A DNA stretch of 64,000 nucleotides from an uncultured Croceitalea sp. Its GTDB lineage: Bacteria; Bacteroidota; Bacteroidia; Flavobacteriales; Flavobacteriaceae. The number at the start of each line of letters is the position of its first letter. The first letter of the stretch is position 1. The DNA lies in assembly GCA_947495075.1 (NCBI GenBank), contig CANLXH010000001.1, positions 1,302,001 to 1,366,000 of the forward strand, read 5' to 3'. Shown here piece after piece: positions 1 through 8,150 of this stretch. The position numbers were made by a program, and so were the translations under genes. The notes beneath the pieces were generated by a model that was not told where the DNA came from, searched no databases, and saw only the letters and a program-made list of their open reading frames with translations.

Positions 1-1
1 C

Positions 2-781
2 TCTCAACTGGAGCATGGTATTAAAGCATTAAAAAACACCTTACCACACATGAGCGAATTAGCACTTGGAGGAACAGCAGTTGGCACAGGATTAAATACC
101 CCTAAAGGTTATGACGTACTTGTTGCTAAATATATCGCTGAATTTAGTGGCCTTCCCTTTATTACTGCCAAAAATAAATTTGAAGCCTTAGCGGCTCATG
201 ATGCCATTGTAGAAAGTCACGGGTCACTTAAACAACTTGCAGTTTCTTTAAATAAAATAGCAAATGATATTAGAATGATGGCGTCCGGACCACGTTCGGG
301 AATAGGTGAAATTATAATTCCAGCAAATGAGCCAGGTAGTTCTATTATGCCAGGTAAAGTAAACCCAACGCAATCGGAAGCCTTAACTATGGTATGCGCG
401 CAAGTAATTGGAAACGATGTGGCTATTAGTGTTGGTGGGACGCAAGGTCATTATGAGTTAAATGTCTTTAAACCAATGATGGCTGCGAACATTTTACAAT
501 CTGCACAACTATTAGGTGATGCATGTGTTAGTTTTGATGTTAATTGTGCCTCTGGCATAAAGCCAAACCATGAAACTATTAAGACTTTACTAAATAACTC
601 TCTTATGTTAGTGACTGCTTTAAATACCAAAATAGGATATTATAAAGCAGCTGAAATTGCAAATACTGCACATAAAAATGGAACTACTCTTAGAGAAGAG
701 GCTGTTAATTTAGGCTATGTTACCCCTGAAGAATACGATGAGTGGGTAAAACCAGAGAAAATGGTTGGTAGTTTAAAATAA
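2..781 (+). CDS. fumC: Class II fumarate hydratase, C-terminal part (5' end outside window)
   Basis: Interconverts fumarate and L-malate in the TCA cycle (cytoplasm). The reading frame is open to the left edge, so only about the last 259 residues are present. The fumarase/aspartase superfamily signature [11 protein letters not shown] is complete, and it is followed by the long helical segment and the small C-terminal domain expected of class II enzymes. The text before it ([15 protein letters not shown]) also matches the substrate-binding region of FumC rather than aspartase or argininosuccinate lyase. It is followed at once by a strong hairpin terminator shared with the convergent neighbour. 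Identification is firm; the true start is not visible. Confidence 0.95.
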   Translation, partial: SQLEHGIKALKNTLPHMSELALGGTAVGTGLNTPKGYDVLVAKYIAEFSGLPFITAKNKFEALAAHDAIVESHGSLKQLAVSLNKIANDIRMMASGPRSGIGEIIIPANEPGSSIMPGKVNPTQSEALTMVCAQVIGNDVAISVGGTQGHYELNVFKPMMAANILQSAQLLGDACVSFDVNCASGIKPNHETIKTLLNNSLMLVTALNTKIGYYKAAEIANTAHKNGTTLREEAVNLGYVTPEEYDEWVKPEKMVGSLK

Positions 782-803
782 GCTCTCAATTAATTTTATA
801 TAA

Positions 804-838
804 TAAAAAAGGGACGCTCTTGCAAAGCGTCCCTTTTT
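804..838. terminator. Bidirectional intrinsic terminator between fumC and the coiled-coil gene
   Basis: The 8-bp stem GGGACGCT/AGCGTCCC is extended by an A-run on the left and a T-run on the right, so it reads as a terminator on both strands. It sits between the two convergent stop codons. Confidence 0.9.
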
Positions 839-862
839 ATTACGTGGATAGTGTTAATTAAC

Positions 863-1750
863 TTATTTTAATGTGAATTTTGATGTACCTAATAACTTTA
901 ATCCATCATCATATACATTAACCATATAGTTTCCTTTTTGGAAATCTTCAGCAGGTTTATTTATATAATCACATACGTCTAAAGAACCATTTTCATAATA
1001 GAAGTTTGTTCCTTTACTGTAAGTAATAGAAGCTCCACCTTCATTAGATTTAGAAAAACTCTCTCCAAGAGTGTTCCCTTGTGGGTCTAATACTTCAATA
1101 AAGAACTCTCTATCACCTGCTTCAGCAATTACGTTATCAGCAATTGTGAAACAAACTTTAAATTTATCCGTTGCTTTTGCTCTTGAAGTAGAAACTAATT
1201 TACCACTGTTTCTTTCTTTAACGGCATCAATACTAAACTTAGATAAGTTTAATGCAGAACCTCTTTCAACAGCATCAGCCAATTGTGTGTTTTGTACTAC
1301 TAGAGAATCATTAAAAACAGTTTGCTTTTCTAATTCTACAAACGTACTATCTCTTTGCATAGCTAACATTGTGTTAGACTGTGATAAAGAATCTACTTGT
1401 CTTAATAACTCTTCACGTTCTGCTTTTAAAACGCTTACTTGTCTTCTATATCTAGATAAAGAAGCAATATCAGCTTTCATTCCTTGTACAGAATCAATAT
1501 ACTGTGCAATGTTATCTCTAGCAGCTACTAGCTCTTCGTTCGTAGCATTGCTTTCTAAAATTGCCTTGTCATACTCAGATTTAAGGTTATTTAAATCTTC
1601 AACTACTAATTCTTTCTCTTGCGTAAGAGCTACGGTGTTCTTTTTATTCTCATTATATTGAGTTACCGCGAAAATGATAGTACCTAGAAGTATAACTCCT
1701 AGCAAACCTGCTATCACTTTTAAACTGTTGTTACTTTTAGTGTCTGTCAT
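863..1750 (-). CDS. Membrane-anchored coiled-coil protein of unknown function
   Basis: 295 residues. A short polar N-terminus is followed by one membrane helix (about residues 11-29), then a long heptad-rich region (about 35-165) predicted to form a coiled coil, then a beta-rich C-terminal domain of about 110 residues without a motif I recognise. The topology suggests an inner-membrane anchor with a periplasmic stalk and head. It is transcribed alone and ends at the shared terminator after fumC. Proteins of this build are common in Flavobacteriia, but I know no function. An antisense frame of 196 codons over this gene is a shadow. Confidence 0.75.
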   Translation of the reverse strand: MTDTKSNNSLKVIAGLLGVILLGTIIFAVTQYNENKKNTVALTQEKELVVEDLNNLKSEYDKAILESNATNEELVAARDNIAQYIDSVQGMKADIASLSRYRRQVSVLKAEREELLRQVDSLSQSNTMLAMQRDSTFVELEKQTVFNDSLVVQNTQLADAVERGSALNLSKFSIDAVKERNSGKLVSTSRAKATDKFKVCFTIADNVIAEAGDREFFIEVLDPQGNTLGESFSKSNEGGASITYSKGTNFYYENGSLDVCDYINKPAEDFQKGNYMVNVYDDGLKLLGTSKFTLK

Positions 1751-1918
1751 AATAATTTGATTTTAATATCTTCTTTAAACAAACTTTTACTGTTTGCTTC
1801 TGGTCTATTTACGTGACAAGATTTCTTTTGGATGTTTCAAATAATTAAAATGTTAATTTTTTTTCTCAAACCTAGTCATGACTTACCTTTAAAGAGAATG
1901 TTAAAATTTTGTAAAGTG

Positions 1919-2695
1919 ATGAAAAGTCATATCTGTTATTTTCTCATTACGCTACTTTTTATAGGGTGTAAAGAAAAATCTACTCAAAAAACTGCCAAAA
2001 ATAAAGAAATCAAAGTAGTTGAGAACAGGATTAAAATTAACCCCATTGAACATGCAACTGCTATTTTAGAATGGAATAACCTTACTATATATATTGACCC
2101 AGTTGGTGATTTAGATAAATTTAAAACATTTTCCAAGCCAGATTTAATATTAATTACTGATATTCATGGAGACCACTTTAGCTTAAACACACTTAAGCAA
2201 TTAGATACAGAAAAAGCAAAAATTATTGTTCCGCAAGCGGTAGCAGATAGAATGCCAGAAGAATTTACTCCACAAATTGATGTACTTAATAATGGCGAAT
2301 CAAAAGAAAGGTACGGTATAAAGGTAGAAGCTATTCCTATGTACAACCTTCGTGAAGAAGCCTTAAAATTTCATACCAAGAGTCGTGGTAATGGCTATAT
2401 TTTGAATATTGATGGGGAAAGAATTTATTTTTCTGGTGATACAGAGGATATTTCAGAAATGCGTGCCCTAAGAAATGTTGACAAAGCTTTTATTTGTATG
2501 AATCTGCCGTATACCATGACAGTAGAGAATGCTGCTGATGCTGTTTTAGAATTTCAACCAAAGCAAGTTTATCCATACCACTATAGAGGAAGACCAGATG
2601 TAAGTGATGTAATGAAGTTTAAAGAATTGATAAATAACTCTAATTCAAAAATTAAAGTAACTCAGTTAGATTGGTATCCAAATGACGAATATTAG
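1919..2695 (+). CDS. Lipoprotein metallo-beta-lactamase-fold hydrolase (UlaG-like)
   Basis: 258 residues from the ATG chosen here. The start gives a lipoprotein signal (MKSHICYFLITLLFIGC, lipobox around Cys17), which an earlier in-frame ATG at 1832 would spoil. The mature part has the MBL fold: TDIHGDH (first metal motif, with Asp where most members have the first His), a later FSGDTED and a C-terminal YPYHYRG, as in UlaG-type and other MBL proteins acting on small substrates. Likely a periplasm-facing or surface-tethered metal-dependent hydrolase; the substrate is unknown. Single gene. Confidence 0.8.
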   Translation: MKSHICYFLITLLFIGCKEKSTQKTAKNKEIKVVENRIKINPIEHATAILEWNNLTIYIDPVGDLDKFKTFSKPDLILITDIHGDHFSLNTLKQLDTEKAKIIVPQAVADRMPEEFTPQIDVLNNGESKERYGIKVEAIPMYNLREEALKFHTKSRGNGYILNIDGERIYFSGDTEDISEMRALRNVDKAFICMNLPYTMTVENAADAVLEFQPKQVYPYHYRGRPDVSDVMKFKELINNSNSKIKVTQLDWYPNDEY

Positions 2696-2739
2696 GTAAG
2701 AATTATACTACTTCTGTAATTTTTTCGTTAAATGGCTAG

Positions 2740-2765
2740 ATTTTCTTATCTCAAACTAAGAAAAT
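2740..2765 (+). repeat. Perfect 9-bp inverted repeat between two plus-strand genes
   Basis: ATTTTCTTA and TAAGAAAAT separated by 8 bases. It is AT-rich and lies 29 bases before the next start codon, so it is either a weak terminator of the MBL gene or an operator of the following gene; the sequence does not decide. Confidence 0.4.
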
Positions 2766-2793
2766 AAGTTTCCCAAACTTAAAAACCTACTTA

Positions 2794-3474
2794 ATGAAAC
2801 TATTACTTCTTTTACCTATACTTTTTTTTACCTCTTATTCTGCTCAAGCTAATAAATCTGTTGCCTGTGACAATTTATACTCCAATGTCACATATGCTTT
2901 ATCACATTCAAATAAAGCACTAAACGCAACTAATTTTGAGCATCAAATGTATTATGCAGAAAGAGCGCTGATTGCCATGGAAAAAGCAGAAATCTTAAGA
3001 AACGATTGTGGTTGTATTAAGGTTGAAGAAAAGAATTTTTTTATTATCAAAAATTTAGAAAAAGCTGTTGAGCCAATGGATTGGGACGCAGGAAGATTTT
3101 TTACCAAAAAATCTAAGCGACTCATAAATGAACTTATCACTACCCTAGATGAATGTAGTATGACTATTGATTCTGAGGAAAATAATAAATCGATAATTGA
3201 ATCTACAAAACAAAATCTAAAAACTTCAAATCAAATTAATAAAACTAATAAGATTGATACCGAAACCCTGCAACTAGCAAAATACATATCTACTTTAGAA
3301 AAAAGATTTAGCGCTGTAGAATCAGAAATAAATACGCTACTTAAAGTATTAGAGCCTGTAAATCAACCTAAGAATAACATATCTAGTACAGTTAGTATGC
3401 AACAAGCTATGTATATAGACAGGACTAAAAAGCTTTTACAAAAAGCATTAAGTAAAATGAATAAAGAAAATTAA
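2794..3474 (+). CDS. Exported helical protein of unknown function
   Basis: 226 residues with a clear Sec signal peptide (cleavage after about residue 19, SAQA). The mature protein is mostly helical, with a CDN..C and CGC cysteine pattern in the first 60 residues and a Lys/Asn-rich low-complexity linker around 125-155. The C-terminal 50 residues are amphipathic and may form a coiled coil. I do not recognise the family. The stop overlaps by four bases the stop of the convergent ettA gene. Confidence 0.65.
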   Translation: MKLLLLLPILFFTSYSAQANKSVACDNLYSNVTYALSHSNKALNATNFEHQMYYAERALIAMEKAEILRNDCGCIKVEEKNFFIIKNLEKAVEPMDWDAGRFFTKKSKRLINELITTLDECSMTIDSEENNKSIIESTKQNLKTSNQINKTNKIDTETLQLAKYISTLEKRFSAVESEINTLLKVLEPVNQPKNNISSTVSMQQAMYIDRTKKLLQKALSKMNKEN

Positions 3475-5162
3475 CGGATTAACTTTTTGTATTTAATACG
3501 TTTAGGAATTAAATCTCCGCCAAGACGTTTCTTTTTATTCTCTTCATAATCAGAGAAAGAACCTTCAAAGAAATATACTTGAGAATCTCCTTCAAAAGCT
3601 AGTATATGCGTACATATTCTATCTAAGAACCACCTATCGTGAGAAATAACCACTGCACAACCTGCAAAATTCTCTAAACCTTCCTCCAAAGCTCTAAGTG
3701 TATTCACATCTAAATCATTAGTAGGTTCATCTAATAACAATACATTGCCTTCTTCTTTTAGCGTCATTGCCAAATGCAAGCGGTTACGTTCACCTCCAGA
3801 TAACATATTTACTTTTTTATTCTGTTCACTACCAGAAAAATTAAAACGGCTTAAGTAAGCACGAGAATTAACTTGCCTTCCACCCATCATTACTAATTCT
3901 TGACTATCACTAAAGTTTTCCCATATAGATTTTTCTGGGTCAATATTCGAATGACTTTGATCTACGTAAGCCAGTTTAGCAGTATCACCAACAACAAATT
4001 CTCCTTTGTCTGGTTTTTCCTCTCCCATAATCATCCTGAAAATTGTTGTTTTACCAGCACCATTTGGACCAATAATACCAACAATTCCAGCCTGAGGAAG
4101 GTTAAAATTTAAATCTTCATAAAGCAATTTATCATCATAGCCCTTACTAATTCCCTTAGCTTCAATAACATTTGTACCTAATCTAGGACCATTTGGAATG
4201 TAAATCTCTAGTTTTTCATCAAGTTGTTTTTGGTCTTGACTCATTAACTTATCATAATTTTTTAATCTAGCTTTTTGCTTTGTCTGCCTTCCTTTAGCTC
4301 CTTGTCTAACCCACTCTAACTCTCTTTCTAAAGTTTTTTGGCGTTTTGATGCTTGTTTACTCTCTTGAGCTAGACGCTTAGATTTTTGATCTAGCCAACT
4401 AGAGTAATTTCCTTTCCATGGTATACCTTCTCCTCTGTCTAATTCTAAGATCCAACCAGCCACATTATCCAAGAAATACCTATCGTGCGTTACAGCGATT
4501 ACTGTTCCTTTGTATTGTGCCAAATGATGCTCTAGCCAATGAACAGATTCTGCATCTAAATGGTTAGTTGGCTCATCTAAAAGTAATATTTCTGGCTCTT
4601 GTAATAATAGTCTACATAGTGCTACACGTCTACGTTCCCCACCAGATAAAACTCCTATCTTTTTATCTGAATCTGGAGTTCTAAGTGCATCCATTGCAAT
4701 CTCTAGTTTAGTATCTAGTTCCCAAGCATTGCTAGCATCTATCTTATCTTGTAGTTCAGCTTGCTTATCCATAAGTTTCTGCATTTTATCTGCATCTTCA
4801 TAGACTTCTGGTAAGCCAAACATATCATTAATCTTATTGTATTCATCAAGAATAGCAACAGTTTCAGCAGCTCCTTCTTTTACAACTTCTAGAACAGTTT
4901 TGTTCTCATCTAACTGTGGTTCTTGTTCAAGGTATCCAACATTATAACCAGGAGAAAAAACAACATCTCCTTGGAAATTTTTATCAACTCCAGCTATAAT
5001 TTTTAAAAGTGTAGATTTTCCCGAACCATTGAGTCCAAGAATTCCAATCTTTGCTCCATAGAAAAAACTTAAATAGATATCTTTTAAAACCGGAGTATTA
5101 GCATTTTTATACGTCTTGGTTACTCCAGACATGGAGAAAATGACTTTTTTATCGTCTGACAT
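3471..5162 (-). CDS. ettA: Energy-dependent translational throttle protein EttA (ABC-F ATPase)
   Basis: Soluble ribosome-associated ABC-F protein that binds the E-site and gates the first peptide bond according to ATP/ADP in the family's studied members. Two ABC cassettes are complete: Walker A GLNGSGKST and GPNGAGKTT, signatures LSGGERRR and LSGGERNR, Walker B with LLLDEPTNHLD and LLLDEPTNDLD. The EttA-type arm insertion (about residues 92-150) and the short linker between cassettes are present. At 563 residues it has the family's usual length. The small membrane protein 31 bases upstream is on the same strand and probably in the same transcript. Confidence 0.95.
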   Translation of the reverse strand: MSDDKKVIFSMSGVTKTYKNANTPVLKDIYLSFFYGAKIGILGLNGSGKSTLLKIIAGVDKNFQGDVVFSPGYNVGYLEQEPQLDENKTVLEVVKEGAAETVAILDEYNKINDMFGLPEVYEDADKMQKLMDKQAELQDKIDASNAWELDTKLEIAMDALRTPDSDKKIGVLSGGERRRVALCRLLLQEPEILLLDEPTNHLDAESVHWLEHHLAQYKGTVIAVTHDRYFLDNVAGWILELDRGEGIPWKGNYSSWLDQKSKRLAQESKQASKRQKTLERELEWVRQGAKGRQTKQKARLKNYDKLMSQDQKQLDEKLEIYIPNGPRLGTNVIEAKGISKGYDDKLLYEDLNFNLPQAGIVGIIGPNGAGKTTIFRMIMGEEKPDKGEFVVGDTAKLAYVDQSHSNIDPEKSIWENFSDSQELVMMGGRQVNSRAYLSRFNFSGSEQNKKVNMLSGGERNRLHLAMTLKEEGNVLLLDEPTNDLDVNTLRALEEGLENFAGCAVVISHDRWFLDRICTHILAFEGDSQVYFFEGSFSDYEENKKKRLGGDLIPKRIKYKKLIR

Positions 5163-5193
5163 TATTTATTAGAAATTAAAGTTGAAAAGAAAA

Positions 5194-5370
5194 TTAAACA
5201 CGACCTTTTAATGCATTAAAAACCCAAGCAATCGCAAAAAAACCAATACCTACAGAGGCAAATCCCCATCCTGCGCTTTCATCATACCTAAATGCTCCTA
5301 ACGCTATCATACCTAGACCAACAACAATCATTATAATTGTTGCTATTGCTAGTACTTTATTCTTATCCAT
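5194..5370 (-). CDS. Small two-helix membrane protein (CAL67264-like)
   Basis: 58 residues: MDKNK, then two hydrophobic helices (about 6-26 and 38-53) around a short polar turn containing FRYDESAGWG, ending NALKGRV. From memory it resembles the small CAL67264-type membrane protein family of Flavobacteriaceae. It lies directly upstream of ettA and shares its strand. A promoter-like sequence (TTG, 18 bp, GATATTTG) sits just before the start. Function unknown. Confidence 0.8.
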   Translation of the reverse strand: MDKNKVLAIATIIMIVVGLGMIALGAFRYDESAGWGFASVGIGFFAIAWVFNALKGRV

Positions 5371-5389
5371 AAAATATTCTTAGTAAGCT

Positions 5390-5418
5390 CAAATATCGTA
5401 AAAAATGAAGAACTCCAA
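5390..5418 (-). promoter_or_regulatory. Candidate promoter for the small membrane protein and ettA
   Basis: On the minus strand, TTG (5418-5416), 18 bases, then GATATTTG (5397-5390), one mismatch from the Bacteroidota -7 box TAnnTTTG. The start codon follows about 20 bases later. Confidence 0.5.
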
Positions 5419-5426
5419 ACTATAAT

Positions 5427-6410
5427 TTAAGGTTCAAAAGGAAAACGAACTCCGCTTTTCTTCCGAACAGCATCTAATAAACTTATGAGCTCCAAGCTGT
5501 TTTGGTGTGACCACAATGAGCTTTCAAGTTTATTTTCTCTTAAACATGAATTCACTTCTAAAATTTCATACGTATATCCTTTACCAATAGTCGGTAACTC
5601 TATGCTTTTATTTTGTTCTGATGTTTTGATGCTATAACCTTGAGTTTCATGGAATCTAGGCTTCAAAGTAATACTGCCTTTTGTTCCAGAAATCTCGGCA
5701 CTCATTCTTGATTCATTAGCCAAACTACTACTCAAAATAGCTTGAGCATCTTCATATTGAAAAATAATGGATGTCTGTATCTCAGTCCCTATATTATTAA
5801 AATTAGAAATGGCTTTAATTTCTTTTGGAATACCCAATAGCAGATAAGCAAGAAAAACAGGATATATTCCTATATCTAGAATAGAACCACCAGCCAAGTC
5901 TAAATTAAAGAGCCTAGATTCCATTGGTCTGTCTAAAGCATAAAAAGCAAAATCAGCATTAATATATCTTAAATCTCCTAGTGTCCCGCCTTCAGAAAGT
6001 TCTTTAACTTTTTTTATAGTTGGGTTAAATCGGGACCATAAAGCTTCCATTAAGAAAACACCTTCAGTCTTAGCGGTTGCAAGCATTTCGCTCACTTCTT
6101 CGGTATTAACTCCAAGCGGTTTTTCGCACAGTACATGTTTTCTAGATTTCATGGCGCTGCATGCCAAGTCTTTATGAAATGAATGCGGTGTAGCAATATA
6201 AATTACATCAACGGTATCACTGTTAAATAAGCTCTCATAATCTTGAAAAATATATTCTATTTCATATTCCTTTGCAAAATCTTTTGCCCTATCCATATTC
6301 CTGGAAGCCACAGCAGTAATTTGACAACCAGATATTTGAATTAAATCATTAGCAAACTCTCTGGCAATCTTTCCAGGTCCAACAATTCCCCATCTTATGT
6401 TACTTTCCAT
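5427..6410 (-). CDS. Gfo/Idh/MocA family NAD(P)-dependent oxidoreductase
   Basis: 327 residues. N-terminal Rossmann domain with GIVGPGKIAREF, then the family hallmark CEKPLGVN (residues about 96-103, the Lys being catalytic), then the alpha/beta C-terminal domain with DIGIYP, where the Asp and nearby Tyr/His usually contact the sugar. Family members oxidise or reduce sugars, inositols and sugar-like acids; GxxMEALWSRF resembles trans-dihydrodiol dehydrogenase-type members. Substrate not predictable. Divergent from the carboxylase gene. Confidence 0.88.
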   Translation of the reverse strand: MESNIRWGIVGPGKIAREFANDLIQISGCQITAVASRNMDRAKDFAKEYEIEYIFQDYESLFNSDTVDVIYIATPHSFHKDLACSAMKSRKHVLCEKPLGVNTEEVSEMLATAKTEGVFLMEALWSRFNPTIKKVKELSEGGTLGDLRYINADFAFYALDRPMESRLFNLDLAGGSILDIGIYPVFLAYLLLGIPKEIKAISNFNNIGTEIQTSIIFQYEDAQAILSSSLANESRMSAEISGTKGSITLKPRFHETQGYSIKTSEQNKSIELPTIGKGYTYEILEVNSCLRENKLESSLWSHQNSLELISLLDAVRKKSGVRFPFEP

Positions 6411-6476
6411 AATGCTATAAACAAATCAGTATTAGTGCTTATCTTTAAACCATAAACACATTAAGCCTCTCAATTT

Positions 6477-8105
6477 ATGAACCTAAAGTTCAATAAAAAC
6501 GAAGACCAAAATAAACTAAAACTATCAGAACTCCGTAAAAGACTAGCGCAAGTAAAACTTGGAGGAGGAAAAATAAAGATTGAAAAACATCATGCAAAAG
6601 GTAAAATGACGGCTCGAGAACGTGTTGATTTTCTTTTTGATGAGCCCGACAATGCTATTGAAATTGGTGCATTTGCAGGAGACGGAATGTATGAAGAACA
6701 TGGTGGATGCCCTTCTGGAGGTGTTGTTATAAAAATTGGACATGTACAAAAAAAACAATGTATTGTTGTTGCTAACGATGCTACAGTAAAAGCTGGTGCT
6801 TGGTTTCCAATTACTGGAAAGAAGAATTTACGCGCCCAAGAAATTGCAATAGAAAATAAGTTGCCAATAATCTATCTAGTAGATAGTGCTGGTGTTTATT
6901 TACCCATGCAAGACGAAATTTTCCCTGATAAAGAACATTTTGGACGTATTTTTAGAAATAATGCGGTAATGAGTAGCATGGGAATAACTCAAATTTCTGC
7001 GGTTATGGGGAGTTGTGTTGCTGGTGGTGCATACTTGCCTATTATGAGTGATGAAGCCCTAATTGTGGATAAAACAGGAAGTATTTTCTTAGCTGGGAGT
7101 TATTTGGTAAAAGCTGCAATTGGTGAAAGTATTGATAATGAAACTTTAGGTGGTGCTACCACTCATTGTGAAATTAGCGGAGTTACAGACTATAAAGCTA
7201 AAGATGATGCAGATGCTCTAAATACCATAAAGAATATTATGGGGAAAATTGGAGATTTTGAAAAAGCTGGATACAATAGAATTGAAGCCTCAAAACCTAC
7301 AAAGAAACCAGAAGAAATCTATGGTATTTTACCTGGTTCAAGATCTGACCAGTATGATATGTTAGAAATTATAGAACGCCTTGTTGATGACTCTAACTTT
7401 GAGCAGTATAAAGCCGATTATGGAAAAACAATTTTAACTGGTTATGCCAGAATTGATGGTTGGGCTGTAGGTATAGTTGCAAACCAGCGTAAAGTAGTTA
7501 AAAACGGTAAAGGTGAAATGCAATTTGGAGGTGTAATTTATTCGGACTCTGCAGATAAAGCCACTCGATTTATTGCTAATTGTAATCAAAAGAAAATTCC
7601 ACTAGTCTTTTTGCAAGATGTAACAGGCTTTATGGTTGGTAGTAAAAGTGAACATGGAGGCATCATAAAAGATGGTGCAAAAATGGTAAATGCCGTAAGT
7701 AATTCTGTTGTGCCTAAGTTTACTATCGTGATAGGAAACAGTTATGGTGCTGGCAATTATGCTATGTGTGGTAAAGCTTATGATCCTAGATTAATCGTTG
7801 CTTGGCCCAGTGCGGAATTAGCAGTTATGAGTGGTAATTCTGCAGCAAAAGTATTACTACAAATAGAGAAAGCTTCTTTAGAAAAAAAAGGAGAAGAAAT
7901 CACCACTGAGAAAGAAAAAGAACTCTTTGATAAAATTAAAAATAGATATGATAATCAAGTTTCACCATATTATGCTGCAGCAAGAATTTGGACAGATGCA
8001 ATTATTGACCCATTAGATACTAGAAAATGGATTTCTATAGGAATAGATGCAGCAAATCATTCTCCAATTGAAAAGGCTTTTAATTTGGGTGTATTGCAGG
8101 TCTAG
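6477..8105 (+). CDS. Acyl-CoA carboxylase beta (carboxyltransferase) subunit, MccB-like
   Basis: Transfers carboxyl from carboxybiotin to an acyl-CoA. 542 residues with both crotonase-like halves. Oxyanion-hole glycines are in MGSCVAGGAYLP (first half) and GNSYGAGNYAMCGKAYDPR (second half). The second motif and the length resemble methylcrotonyl-CoA carboxylase beta more than AccD or propionyl-CoA carboxylase, but substrate choice cannot be read with certainty. No biotin carboxylase/BCCP subunit is in the window. A weak hairpin terminator follows. Confidence 0.87.
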   Translation: MNLKFNKNEDQNKLKLSELRKRLAQVKLGGGKIKIEKHHAKGKMTARERVDFLFDEPDNAIEIGAFAGDGMYEEHGGCPSGGVVIKIGHVQKKQCIVVANDATVKAGAWFPITGKKNLRAQEIAIENKLPIIYLVDSAGVYLPMQDEIFPDKEHFGRIFRNNAVMSSMGITQISAVMGSCVAGGAYLPIMSDEALIVDKTGSIFLAGSYLVKAAIGESIDNETLGGATTHCEISGVTDYKAKDDADALNTIKNIMGKIGDFEKAGYNRIEASKPTKKPEEIYGILPGSRSDQYDMLEIIERLVDDSNFEQYKADYGKTILTGYARIDGWAVGIVANQRKVVKNGKGEMQFGGVIYSDSADKATRFIANCNQKKIPLVFLQDVTGFMVGSKSEHGGIIKDGAKMVNAVSNSVVPKFTIVIGNSYGAGNYAMCGKAYDPRLIVAWPSAELAVMSGNSAAKVLLQIEKASLEKKGEEITTEKEKELFDKIKNRYDNQVSPYYAAARIWTDAIIDPLDTRKWISIGIDAANHSPIEKAFNLGVLQV

Positions 8106-8114
8106 AAAAAATAG

Positions 8115-8143
8115 AAAAAGGTTATTTATTATTAACTCTTTTT
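8115..8143. terminator. Probable bidirectional terminator between convergent genes
   Basis: AAAAAGGTTA pairs with TAACTCTTTTT through a 10-bp stem with one bulged T and an 8-base loop. It lies between the carboxylase stop and the stop of the plug/TPR gene. GC-poor, hence moderate confidence. Confidence 0.45.
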
Positions 8144-8150
8144 GCTGATT

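Noticed and set aside
1071-1661. 196-codon frame antisense to the coiled-coil protein
   Set aside because: Low-complexity Ser/Leu-rich translation, no motif, lies wholly inside a convincing gene on the other strand.
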